Part shown: positions 47,561 through 58,149 of the stretch, in pieces | Layout: every line of letters starts with the position of its first letter | How positions within the stretch are numbered: position 1 is the stretch's first letter | Assembly: GCA_016647705.1 (NCBI GenBank) | Contig: CM028335.1 | Coordinates: forward strand, 13,475,905 to 13,539,904 | Origin: Eucommia ulmoides | Lineage: Eukaryota; Streptophyta; Magnoliopsida; Garryales; Eucommiaceae | Reading direction: 5' to 3' | Length of the DNA stretch: 64,000 bases | Notes under the pieces: model-generated | What the model was told of the DNA's origin: nothing | The model's input: the letters and a program-made list of their open reading frames with translations, nothing else | Database searches by the model: none | Made by a program: the position numbers and the translations under genes

Positions 47561-49489
47561 TTCAAAAGGTAAACGAAATAAGTCTACTCTTATTGCTCCT
47601 GGATAAATTGTGAGGTTTCGATCTTTAACTGTAACCGCTCATGAACGAATCCAATTCTGTTTCTTGTGGGCAACATCTAACAGGAACTACATTCCTAGCT
47701 CTCCCAATCCTTCGACTTCTCCAGGAAATCTAGGTATTCCACTCACTAACTGAAGGCCATTCGCAAAATGTTTTTAATTTTTTTACTTGATTACTTGATA
47801 GATATACTATGTACATGAAACGCAAGTGTAAGAATTACATGAGCATTCTATATACAAGAAACATAACTATATTTAAGACAAGATCGAAGGGTATTTAATA
47901 AAATATACCTACCTTAGGGGAGTGGTCTTTCCCTAAGCGTTTCCTTCTTCTCTTTCTTTGGATCTTCTCGGTTGTTCTTGATTATTTTCCATCAACTTCT
48001 TGAGATCATTCTACAAGATCCTCTAGAACTCATTCAAAAAGGTATTTTGACATAATTTTGAGGTTTTTATTGAATAAAAAGCTTGAAAATCCAATGGACC
48101 TGAGAGTCGAATTCGAGCCTAGAGAGAGAAGTAGTGGGTTAAAGGTTTCTGAATTTTGAAAACATAGCCCCCTATTTATATGTTGGGCACTCTATGCATT
48201 GGCTAATGCACAGAGTAACCCAGCCTACTCCTTAGAGTTGTTTGGCTTAGGGGTCATCCCTTTATGTCTCGAGGTTGGATGGTTTTGGACTAATCTTGAA
48301 GATTCTGTAAGATCTTTACAGATTTGGTAATGATTACCAAATCATTAATTATCTAAGGCAATGATTGTCAATCATTACTCATGATTGACAATCATTAATC
48401 ATCATTACCAATCATTATATATGATTGGATTGTACATGGAGCACTTATGGATTGATGTGACCCATTTCGATTTGGTTTGGTAGCTAAGTATTGGTTACTC
48501 CTACTATTTCGATTTGGTTACCATTAATATTTTGGAGGTGGATTAAATATAGCCCCCAAGTTTCATTTAGAAATTAATTCTTGACAATGACACTTGATGT
48601 GATGGGCATTGAATGCTCTCAAATGGAATTGATTTGGTTCGGTTTGCCTTGTAACAGTGTAGTCACATTTCAAGTAATTCGGTTTCCCTAAGATATTTGG
48701 ATCAAAATATCTAAGTGCCTTGAATGTGTTCTTCCTATGTCATCCCAAACATTTAATGCATGCCTTGGTGGTGAACTGGATCGGTTAGATTGATAACCGT
48801 TAGTTACTTCTTAAGTAACTTGGTTTCCTTCCTTAGACATTTTATAGGAAATATCTAGGAAATATCTTGGGCATTTAATGATTTTTAATGAGTAATTAAA
48901 TTCTTGGTAGGGCCCTTGATTTGATGGGCTTTGATTGGTTGTCATGATATTTTAGTTTGGTTGATTTCGTACCGAGTCCTAAGCCTTAGTTATTTTGGTT
49001 AACTTAGACTTGTCATGGAAATTCCTTGACTTTATTAAGTTATTTGGTTTGACTTCTTTATGATATTTGATATAAAAATAGAAAAATAAAAAAGTATTTT
49101 TTTTGTGTCAAACAGACGAAACTGGTGATAGTAAATGTTTCAAGGGTCAAGGTAGGCAACAGAGGTAAATTGGTAAAATATCATATAGTTGAAGGGTAGT
49201 AACTAATTTTTATTCATATTAAAGGTGATTTGTTTAAAATCAACCTTTAATAATGTTATCTTAGTCCCATTTAACTTTAAGAATTTCGAGGTTGACTCGA
49301 AACGTTTACTTAACCAAATTAAGTTAAATTTGACAGTTTTATGTTTTTCTTATTTTTTGTGGTTTTTTCTGTATTATCCAGTGTAATCTAAGTTATAAAT
49401 TCATTCTCCTTAAACCTCAGTTTAAAGTTTATTTGAACTTGTACTTTCAATGCGACACTGACTGGGCGGGACAAAATGCGGTGTCTACT
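47560..49489 (-). repeat. Probable LTR of a non-autonomous gypsy-like element
   Basis: On the minus strand it opens GTAGACACCGCATTTTGTCC (usual TGTAGACACC start of a plant LTR family). It has a good core promoter ATATAAATAGGGGGC (about 48167-48181) and an AATAAA signal about 110 bp downstream (near 48075). The left border is not defined. Flanking repeats of the same kind on both sides suggest a large-retrotransposon-derivative element. No coding. Confidence 0.42.
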
Positions 49490-49624
49490 TTGCCATACGA
49501 GTTTACTCGTAGTAACAAAGAAGGAGACACAAACATTTTGTTTTTCTAGAAATGAAAAGTAAAGATAGAAATTTGAATTTAACTGAACATTGCTGCACCT
49601 ACCATATGGAAGCGGTAAATAATT

Positions 49625-50517
49625 TCCTAAAGGATGACGACGTACCTGATCCTAGAGGAATGGTAAAGATGACGATCGATCAATCCTACCATTCTATATT
49701 TCCTAAACGATGACGAACGATTAATCCTAGAAGACTACTACTAGGAGAATGGCGATGTTCTGATCTTACCTATCTATTTTCCTAAAGGATGGAAACATAC
49801 CTAATCCTAGAGGATTGGTTAGGATGACGATCGATCAATCATACCATACTAGATTCCTAAAAGATGATGAACAATCAATCCTAGAGGATTACTACAGGGA
49901 GGATGGTGACGAACCGATCCTACCTACCTATCTTCCTAAAAGACGACGACATACCTGATTCTAGAAGATTGGCTAGGATGATGATTGATTAATCCTACCA
50001 TGATGGATTCTTAAAGGATGACGAACGATCAATCCTAGATGATTTGGTAAGGATGGAGACATACCGATACTACCATATATCTTTCTTAATGATGGAGACA
50101 TAACTGATCATAGAGGATTTGGTTAGGATGGAGACATGCCGATCCTACCATACTATATTTCCTAAAGGACGACGACACACCTGATCCTAGAGAATTTAGT
50201 TAGAATGGTGACATACCGATCCTTCCATACTATATTTCCTAAAGGATGTGGACAAACTTGATCTTAGAGGATTTGGTTAGGATGGAGACATATCGATCCT
50301 ACCATATTATATTTCCGAAAGGACGACGGCATACCTGATCCTAGAGGATTTGGTAAGGATGATGATTGATCAATCCTACCATTCTATATTCCTAAAGGAC
50401 GATGACATACCTGATCTTAAAGGATTTGGTAAGGATGACGATCGACCAATCCTACCATTCTATATTCCTAAAGGATGGTAACATACTTGATCCTAAAGGA
50501 TTTAGAGTTTGACAACT
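49625..50517. repeat. Minisatellite array, about 11-12 units of 74-79 bp
   Basis: Each unit begins TCCTAAAGGATGACGAC, has a second half starting CCTAGAGGATTTGGTAAGG and ends CCTACCATNCTATAT. The first six units alternate between a GTACCTGAT type and a GAACGATTAAT type. From about 50100 the units are all of one type. CCTARAGGAT occurs twice per unit, suggesting growth from a shorter repeat. It lies beside the presumed LTR at 47.56-49.49 kb. Confidence 0.85.
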
Positions 50518-52290
50518 CATTATCAACTCCTAGTTATGACCGTACCCCAAAGGGTTTTCCTACATATATCAAATTAATGAAAATCATGCTAAATGTAGTT
50601 CTAATATGAAAAGTAGATCAATATTTTAGTGGAAAGGGTTATTGGTTAGAGAAACCATTCCTGGTTCATCATATTAATACATGATTGAAAACGACTGAGA
50701 GAATTCTCGTCGGAGAAAATCCTCAGTGAAACTCAACACTTAGTGGAGTTTCATAGCCACATCTCCCACCTGGGACTGCCGACGAGGACTATAAAACTTT
50801 CCGTGTGAAATTTACCTCAGATAAAATGTGCCCCAATCGTAGATTAGGCTTGATGATGCTTGTTTCTTTTCAGGGATTACGAATTTTAATTCTTAAACTT
50901 TGAAGTTTGCCTTAGTTGTAGCTGGTGTAAGTCTTTATCAAGAAATCCCGATAGATAAATCTAATATAATGTTCCCTAACTCTAGCTGGGGCGAATCCTA
51001 TCACAAAAATCTCGATGAAGAAATCAAATATAATTTGCCTCAGCTCTAGCTGGGCCGCTGGATTACGTTCTGAGCATTCGGGAGAATGTAACAAAACCCA
51101 CATGGGTTGTCTATGTATCCTGAACTGAGCATGTGATTTGAATGTTTAATTGGGTCTGGAAATCTTGTTGGGTTACTTTTGTATTTTGATATCGCTATTT
51201 TGGATAATGATCGCCAAATGACCGAAACCCACATGGGTTATCTACATACCCTGATTTCCTAGGTCAGGAATCTAGTCAAAATGTAGTTTGGACCTCACTG
51301 TGCTAAATCTCAAATTGTCGAATGCACCCTCTAGGGTTTCTTACACAGGATCAGGTTGAAGCATAGATCGTGTACAGGTATCCTTTGTCGTTTACCTAAT
51401 GAAAGGATTGAAATCGACTTCTCAAGGAAGTCGAGAGACTTTTCTAGAGATGCGCCTTGATATGAGGTTGAGAGAATGGCTTGAAGTCAATATTTCTTTG
51501 ATTTGACCGAACCCACTTGGGTTTCCTACATACCTTGGTGATCTACTAAGGATTAGGTTGAGACGTAGTTCCAAAATTTTGATGAATGATTTTTAGGTTA
51601 ACAATTGAACCTTATAAAGGTTGCCTATGTATCCTTATTTTCATAGGGAATCAGGTCAACATGTAGTTCATCCTTGATTGATGGAGGATTTAAGATGGCC
51701 ACCAAACCTGTATGTGGGTTGCCTACGTATCTCAAATAACTGAGAATCAGGTCGGCACGTAGTTCATCGTTGATTGAATTATTTGATTGATTTTTTTTTT
51801 TTTTTTTTATGATTTGGGTAATTCATTTTAAGTTGCAAGACATAAATGAACGTTGTTTCCATCGAGAAATCCTGAATAGGAGGAAATGTGCCCTAGTCTT
51901 TGATTGGGGCAGTGATTAGATAAGTTTTGTTGGGGAATCTAATTCGACATTTCCTATTGTGTGATTTGTGATCATTGACAGTGTAAAATATGCCCCAGCC
52001 TGCGAGCTCGGGAGGAGACTGATTAGCTACTAGATTGAGAAGTTAAGTTGGTTCATTTCACTATTTGTTGGAGGTAATGAAAAATGAATTCGGGATTATT
52101 GATGTAAATCCCCGAATACACTTGTCTCGACGTATTTGATATTTGATAGAAAAGGATTTGAAATGCGAAGTTAATTCTTAGGATTTTGCCTATTGGTGTA
52201 ACACCCGAGCCATGCAATTATTTATTTAGTCTAGAAAAAATTGATAGAATGGATTAATTGTAGCGCCAAGGCTTATAGATTATTTGTTTG
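50518..52290. repeat. Dispersed degenerate repeats, no gene
   Basis: At least five copies of the 'accgaaccca-gGGTTgCCTACgTAtCc-...-GGTC-AAACGTAGTT' unit (near 50530, 51090, 51215, 51500, 51610 and 51700), and several GTGCCCCAGCC/AGCTGGG-type motifs (50820-52000). A T tract at 51790-51809. The same units occur at 46.8-47.1 kb. No recognisable coding frame. Confidence 0.5.
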
Positions 52291-52299
52291 AATTAGGAT

Positions 52300-52586
52300 A
52301 TTGAGAAATATACATCACGATATTTTGGTAATCCAATGCTGTTAAATCTTTTATCAATGTTTTCATCATTGACAATTTCCTCAAATAACTCTTACATATC
52401 TTCTAAGCAATGATATTTCTTTTTATTAACGAGACTCATTACTCCCAGTTCATTTTTAGCAATGTTAGCAATCTCTTCAAAATAAACAAATCTTTCTTCA
52501 ATACTTAACTTAAGAATTTCTTCCTGTGTTTTTAATTTATCTGCCATTATTCTAAATAATAAGTCCTTTCATGAGTTTCATCAACG
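52300..52586 (-). pseudogene. Start of the viral coat-protein ORF (fossil)
   Basis: Just downstream of the primer site on the minus strand is a Met-start frame beginning MADKLKTQEEILKLSIEERF, acidic and helical. By its place right after the primer site this should be the N-terminal part of the first large viral ORF. It ends near 52300, where non-viral repeat sequence begins. No match to another copy in the window, so identity rests on position. Confidence 0.5.
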
Positions 52587-52599
52587 GGCTCTGATACCA
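52587..52599 (-). other. Viral primer-binding site, initiator-Met tRNA
   Basis: Minus strand TGGTATCAGAGCC, a perfect match to the plant initiator-Met primer site. In Caulimoviridae this is where first-strand DNA synthesis starts and where a discontinuity remains in virion DNA. It conventionally defines genome position 1. Confidence 0.88.
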
Positions 52600-52652
52600 C
52601 TAGGGGGTCAGAGGAGCCGACAACGGAATATCCAACATAAGCAACCTTGAGA

Positions 52653-53159
52653 TTATTGATGTAATTTTGATAAAAAAAAATCATTTAGACATTTGAGTAT
52701 GCTGCTTTTGGCCTTAGAAGAAGAGGAATCTACTTCAACAAATTTCTTTTCTGGAACAACAGGATTTTGTGGAGGTTTTATGAAAGGGACAAATTTTTGA
52801 ACAGGAGAGCTAAGAACCGTAAGGGTTTCCTTTGCTTTCTTCATTTGATCAACATATTGATTGGGAGAGCGGATAAGAGTGACATTTTGAAGATCATCAA
52901 TGATTTGACCTATTGGAGTTTTGGAATTTTCAACATCGATTTTTAGAGCATCAATTTTTGGAGCACTGGATGAACAATCATCCTTTTTAACACTGGAGGC
53001 TTGGCCTTCCATTTCTTTTTCTCTTTTAGCACTTTTGCTTTTGTGCAAATGGATCAGTTCCTCAACAGCACTCAAGAAATAGTGTCCTTGCGAACAATAT
53101 TTCTCAATTGACTCCACATCACTCAAAGGGATCTCGATCGAGATCTCGTCAGTTTTCAT
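52653..53159 (-). pseudogene. Transactivator N-terminal fragment, third copy (fossil)
   Basis: Begins MKTDEISIEIPLSDVESIEK and follows the two other copies closely for about 165 residues (SAPKIDALKIDVENSK, IRSPNQYVDQMKKAKETL). It then joins the leader sequence just upstream of the primer site. Fragment only. Confidence 0.8.
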
Positions 53160-53280
53160 AACCTTCCCTGGATAAAAAGTAAGCAAGAATATTTTGTTTA
53201 CCACTTCGATGAATAACATAAAAATTATAATGTTGGAAAATTTTTTTTCACCCATTCATTTTATTATATTTAGGATTAGT

Positions 53281-54990
53281 TGGTAATTTATTAAATAAGC
53301 CGTTGTTCTTGACAATAGAATATTTGATAGAACTGATGCCCTACTAGGCCTTGTTCACAGAAACCTTAGTCAAGGAATACTAGGAATAAAAGTCTATCCA
53401 AAATATGCTGTTAGCATACATGAACCGGTTTAAAAAATGCTCCTCAAATATTTCAACAAAGGATGGACAAAGTATTTGGTAAGATGTCTTATTTCTATAT
53501 TGTATATGTTGACGATATACTAATATTCTCAGAAAATGAAAAAGATCATTTAAAACATCTTAATGTTTTTGCAGACCAATGCCGAGAACGAGGAATCCTG
53601 TTATAAAAAAAGAAAGCTGAAATAGGAAAGCATAAAATAGAATTTTTGGGACTAATAATTGATGCCACAAGAATTGAAATGCAACCCTATATATGTGAAA
53701 AGATTACTGCTTTCCCTGATAATCTTGAAGATAAAAAACAATAAAAATATTCTTTTAAAGAATCTTTTTGATTTAAAAGGGGTACTTGGTCTAAAGTTCC
53801 TTTTAAATGTCTTTTTTAATTTATATTTATTTATTTTAAATAGCCTTTTATTTTGTTTAGGAAATATATCAGCACATCCAAATTGCTTGGGAGCCTCGGA
53901 TTGATTATCACAACAAAGTCCTAATTGATGGTCTTTTTTTTTTTTTTATATAATTCAACATTTTTAGCAGCAGCACACCACATGCCTATTTGTCTTTGGG
54001 CATATTCCATTCTTGTTCCTAAAGAGTCTTCTAGTTGCCAGTTAGGTATAGATTTATAACTTATTATCAATTCTTTAGCATATTGGGAGTAAGAATATTT
54101 TGTTTACCACTTCGATGAATAACATCAAAATTATAATGTTGGAAAAAAGTTGCCACCCATTCATTTTATTATATTCAGGACTAGTTGGTAATTTATTACA
54201 TGAAAAGGGTAGATAACAGAACTTTCATCTATTCGAATTTGATAAGCAACATTGAGATTATCGATGTAATTTTGATAAAAATTTTCATTTAGATATTTGA
54301 GCATGCTGCGAGTCCTGCCTTTATGGTTAGGAATCATTCTGAAATAAAACGTAGAAAAGTTAGAATGGTGGTTAACTATAAAAAACTTAATGAAAAATCT
54401 AAATTTGATGGATATTTTCTACCTCATAAAGAAAGCTTAATTAATAGAACTAAGGGTAAAAATGCGACCAGGAATAAAGACTGCTCAAGAAAAGGCAACA
54501 AAAGACTGTAAATGCAGGGCGTGCAAAGAAATAGGTCATTATGCAAATGAATGTCCTAATATAAAAAACAGACAAAATGCTAAAATAAAAATGTTCTTAG
54601 AACAAGATGAGTTAGATATCAGTGAAACACATAATATTTTTGATATTGAAACTGAAGAAGAATTTTTCTATCTCGAAGAAACTAGTGATGAATCAGGTAG
54701 AAAATATCCATCAAATTTACATTTTTCATTAAGTTTTTTATAGTTAACCACCATTCTAGCTTTTCCATATTTTATTTCAGAATGATTCCTAACCATAAAG
54801 GCAGGACTCGAGTGAGGACGTTTGCTTTCTCGTATTAGCTTTAGATTTAGTAGTTCTTGGATTTGTTCATCAAATTCTTTGATATCATCTTCAAAATATC
54901 TCATAGGTCTTACTCGGATTATATCAGCAGGATTGATTAATTCTATGATAGCATATGTCTTATCAATGTCCCATAATCAGCAAGAATATT
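53281..54990. mobile_element. Scrambled viral segments in mixed orientation
   Basis: A mosaic of short pieces, each matching a part of the fuller minus unit: movement-protein end, RT core (YVDDILIFS region), coat-protein basic region, transactivator and RNase H borders, RT start, and coat-protein zinc knuckle (CRACKEIGHYANEC, CX2CX4HX4C). Orientation flips several times within 1.7 kb. The pattern is known from other endogenous pararetroviruses in plants and points to repair-type joining or recombination of several viral molecules. Not functional. Confidence 0.8.
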
Positions 54991-55019
54991 TTGTTTACAC
55001 TAACAAGAGAAAAGAAATT

Positions 55020-55438
55020 AAAGTCTTACTACTTATTTACCTAGATTAACTCTACCTTCTGATGAAGATGACTTAATCCTAGAAACAGATGCTTCTAATG
55101 CCTACTGGGTTGCTATTCTAAAAACTGCTATTGGAAAAATTTGTAGATATACCAGCGGAACATTTACTGAAACACAACAACGTTACCATAGCAATCTTAA
55201 AGAATTACTCGCTATAAAAAAGGGAATCGAAAAATTTAGATATTTCCTTATTCCAAAAAAGTTTACAGTTGTTACAGATAATACCCAAGTTAAAGGATTT
55301 ATATTTAATAAATTACCAACTAGTCCTGAATATAATAAAATGAATGGGTGGCAAACTTTTTTCCAACATTATAATTTTGATGTTATTCATCGAAGTGGTA
55401 ACAAAATATTCTTGCTGACTTTTTATCCAGGGAAGGTT
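55020..55438 (+). pseudogene. Viral RNase H fragment, plus-strand copy (fossil)
   Basis: Frames show the viral RNase H: LILETDASNAYWVAIL-like start, then GKICRYTSGTFTETQQRY, LLAIKKGIEKFRYFLIPKKF, TDNTQVKGF and HYNFDVIHRSGN. Removes the RNA template during reverse transcription. It runs directly into the transactivator gene. Confidence 0.8.
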
Positions 55439-56697
55439 ATGAAAACTGATGAGATCTCGATCGAGATCCCTTTGAGTGCTGTGGAGTCAATTGAGAAATA
55501 TTGTTCGCAAGGACACTATTTCTTGAGTGCTGTTGAGGAACTGATCCATTTGCACAAAAGCAAAAGTGCTAAAAGAGAAAAAGAAACAGAAGACCAAGCC
55601 TCCAATGTTAAAAATAATGATTGTTCATCTAGTGCTCCAAAAATTGATGCTCTAAAAATCGATGTTGAAAATTCCAAAACTCCAATAGGTCAAATCATTA
55701 ATGATCTGCAAAATGTCACTCTTATCCGCTCTCCTAATCAATATGTTGATCAAATAAAGAAAGCAAAGGAAACCCTTACGGTTCCTAGATCTTCTGTTAA
55801 AAAATTTGTCCCTTTCATAAAACCCCCACAAAATCCTGTTGTTCTAGAAAAGAAATTTGTTGAAGTAGTTTCCTCTTCTTCTAAGGCCAAAAGCAGCATG
55901 CTCAAATGTCTAAATGATTTTTTTTTTTTTTTTTATCAAAATTACATCGATAATCTCAAGGTTGCTTATCAAATTCGAATAGATGAAAGTTTTGCTATCT
56001 ACCATTTTCATGAAGGTAGATACCCTAGAATGGCCTGTTTACCCGAAACCCCTGGTGACGAAATAGAAAAAATGTTCAATTTCGGATATTTAGATTTTAT
56101 ATCTCTGACCCAAGGACCAGTGCTGAGAGAGGATTGCCAAAGAGGGTGCAAAAAGCTATCAAAAGCTTCCGTGATCAAAGAAACCAGCATACTATGATGA
56201 TAAAATGCTTCAGTGCTGCCCCCGAGAAAGGACACGACGCCTATCATATTGTCTAGTTATCAAAAAATCGTGCTAACTTGATCCCAGAATATAACCCTAA
56301 TCAGGTGTTTAAAGAAATGCCAGATCTCCTAGAAGATGGTAAACTTGAACATTTTATTGTTACAAGAAGGGCTTTAGGTTTTTATGTTTTGGAGAAAAAA
56401 CTGAGAAAATTCATCGAATGGGACAAAGGGTATGTTTACCCTATGAGCACTGATAACTTGCTAATTTTAACCACTGAGTGCAGCCAATTTTATGGTGCCG
56501 GAAAGACCTCCGCCATAAAATGGTTGGAAATGATACAAAAGGTAAAGTTTTTGGCAAGCCCAACTGTTAAAAAACTAACTTGCCAAATGCTCAAATACAC
56601 AGAAGGGACTTGTGATTATTGTAAAGAGACTGTTGAAAAGAAGATATCTTGGGCGGACATCAATGGTGAAAGTGATGAAGAGGTGCTAGTACTGTAA
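55439..56697 (+). pseudogene. Transactivator/viroplasmin gene, plus-strand copy (fossil)
   Basis: Starts MKTDEISIEIPLSAVESIEK and ends ADINGESDEEVLVL. It is co-linear with the minus copy at 58676-59926 with about 6% residue differences. Caulimovirid transactivators let ribosomes translate later ORFs on the same RNA and form the inclusion-body matrix. Core text near 55960-56160 (QIRIDESFAIYHFHEGRYPR, MACLPETPGDEIEKMFNFGY) is typical of the central conserved part. This copy is broken. Confidence 0.8.
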
Positions 56698-57473
56698 AAC
56701 GGCTCAATGTAGACACCCGTGATTGAAATCAGGTGCTAAAACAAACCGATCAAGAAGAGGACCCACATGTCGGTAACTTTTCATTCATGAGATATGTTAC
56801 TCTGCTTGTCCAAATACGTCGGCGCTACTGTATCAACACTATCCTGCTACTGTTTCGACAGTGTGCTATTATTTACTTTTTGAAAAATTTGCATCTGCTT
56901 TCTAATAAAGATTATACTAACCTTATCCCTTACCTTATAAAATTAAAATGTAATTTGAGGCCCGTGTGTGTATAAACTGACTCAAACTTTAAATGAGGTA
57001 GAGCGTAACAACCTACCTTTGAATTTTCTTGTAAGAAATGTGTCTGTAAACCTCTTTCTAGAGGAAAGTTTGCTATATATTATGAAATAAAGTGTTTAAT
57101 GTTTCAAAAATATGTGTTACATTTTCCTTAGCATATTTACCCACATCACCTGTGAGAATCCTATCCTATCTTTTATTCAAGCCTGGAATTATTTAGGCTT
57201 GGTATTGTGTCTGGAGTCCTTCAGCCCTGTTTGCCAGAGTTAGGCGTTTTTGGGTACTTTGGATTGACACTGGAATACTGAAGCGGCCTTTGGAGGCTAC
57301 GGTCGTTGGTGCTAAAAGAAGACGTGGTAGACCCCTTACAGATATAAAGTAAAGTTTGGTAAGGAAAGGGTATGCATATCACGAAGCCTAAATATTTTAA
57401 TCATAGTATCTGCAAATGAGTACTCTGTCTTTTTACAACAAAACCCCCCCTTTATTACAAAAAATCTCTCACC
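56698..57473 (+). promoter_or_regulatory. Viral promoter, polyadenylation region and leader start, plus-strand copy
   Basis: Downstream of the transactivator: a roughly 22-bp repeat around GCTACTGTNTCRACACT (about 56824-56870), TATA box TATAAAC at 56971-56977 and AATAAA at 57086-57091, about 110 bp apart. That is the arrangement of the pararetroviral pregenomic RNA promoter with a terminally redundant transcript. The leader then runs to the small ORFs at 57474. Confidence 0.65.
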
Positions 57474-57776
57474 ATGAATAAGAAAGAATTTGTGAAAAAA
57501 CTTATACCTACTTTTGAAAGTATTGAATTAGGAACGCTTGAAAATATTATCAAGTTTCATGAAGAAATTAAAGCCTTACAAAGTGCTTATCTTACCTTTG
57601 TTGCTGAAAAGCCCTTAATACAACTTTCATCTAATATCGAAACAGCCTATGCTCAGATACAGAGAGATAATAATGAAAGAAGAAGTAACGATAGAAAGAT
57701 AGAAATTCTAAATAAAATCCATAGATACCTTCTTGAAATTATAGAAATTGATAACTCTACGAAAAGAGAATCATGA
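57474..57776 (+). CDS. Small leader ORF A of the endogenous pararetrovirus, unknown function
   Basis: 100 codons, start MNKKEFVKKLIPTFESIELG, uninterrupted. Mostly helical and charged, no membrane segment or known motif. It lies between the viral promoter and the primer site, so it would sit in the 5' leader of the pregenomic RNA. Its stop overlaps the start of the next ORF by four bases (ATGA), an arrangement that suits the termination-reinitiation translation used in this family. It resembles ORF B: both start MN, share the pattern FxSIELGT/FDELIIGT near residues 14-22 and end with a LNKIHRYLLEII / LYAIHQYLKILI helix. I do not recognise the family. Confidence 0.6.
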   Translation: MNKKEFVKKLIPTFESIELGTLENIIKFHEEIKALQSAYLTFVAEKPLIQLSSNIETAYAQIQRDNNERRSNDRKIEILNKIHRYLLEIIEIDNSTKRES

Positions 57777-58136
57777 ATGACCAAGTTTTTCTAAATAAGT
57801 TTATGCTTTCTTTTGATGAACTAATTATTGGGACAAAAGATGATGTTTATGATTTTTATGATAAAATAACCTCTGTGATAAAAGGAATGGAGAAAATGAT
57901 GGATTTAAACCATGCATATTCTGAAATTCCTTTTATAAATGAATCTTTTATTGATATCAGAACAAGTAATTTAAGAAAAGTCAATTTGCTTTATGCTATT
58001 CATCAATATTTGAAAATTTTAATTGCTAGTATTTATGGAAATTATTGCCCTGATGGGAAACTTCGTGTTAAAAAAGAATTAATGGTTGAGTTTTCTTCTG
58101 TTGGATATTCCGTTGTCGGCTCCTCTGACCCCCTAG
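57773..58136 (+). CDS. Small leader ORF B of the endogenous pararetrovirus, unknown function
   Basis: Start MNDQVFLNKFMLSFDELIIG, overlapping ORF A by four bases. The frame stays open into the primer site and on through the inverted-repeat junction to 58255; only the part up to about 58136 is the viral gene region. Helical, with the same overall plan as ORF A (residues 1-95 align with gaps), then a C-terminal extension (YGNYCPDGKLRVKKELMVEF). Probably a duplicated leader ORF. No motif recognised. Solendoviruses are described with a small ORF of unknown function ahead of the coat-protein ORF, which may be the counterpart. Confidence 0.55.
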
Positions 58137-58145
58137 TGGTATCAG
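58137..58145 (+). other. Partial viral primer-binding site at the inverted-repeat junction
   Basis: TGGTATCAG, then GGCTGAAGG instead of the expected AGCC. The plus-strand unit ends within the primer site; the minus-strand unit begins at 58143. The three bases CAG are shared by both sides. Confidence 0.85.
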
Positions 58146-58149
58146 GGCT

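Larger units (their letters stand above)
55000..57229 (+). repeat. Left arm of a 2.2-kb inverted repeat of viral DNA
   Basis: Reverse-complement match of 58143-60365 across RNase H, transactivator and the promoter/polyadenylation region. The arm ends at 57229 (CTTCAGCCCTG); beyond it the arms diverge. The 913-bp spacer (57230-58142) holds the leader ORFs. Confidence 0.88.

Noticed and set aside
54822-55049. Plus-strand frame starting MLSRISFRFSSSWICSSN, and its twin at 61094-61312
   Set aside because: Both are the antisense of the RT start region of the viral copies.
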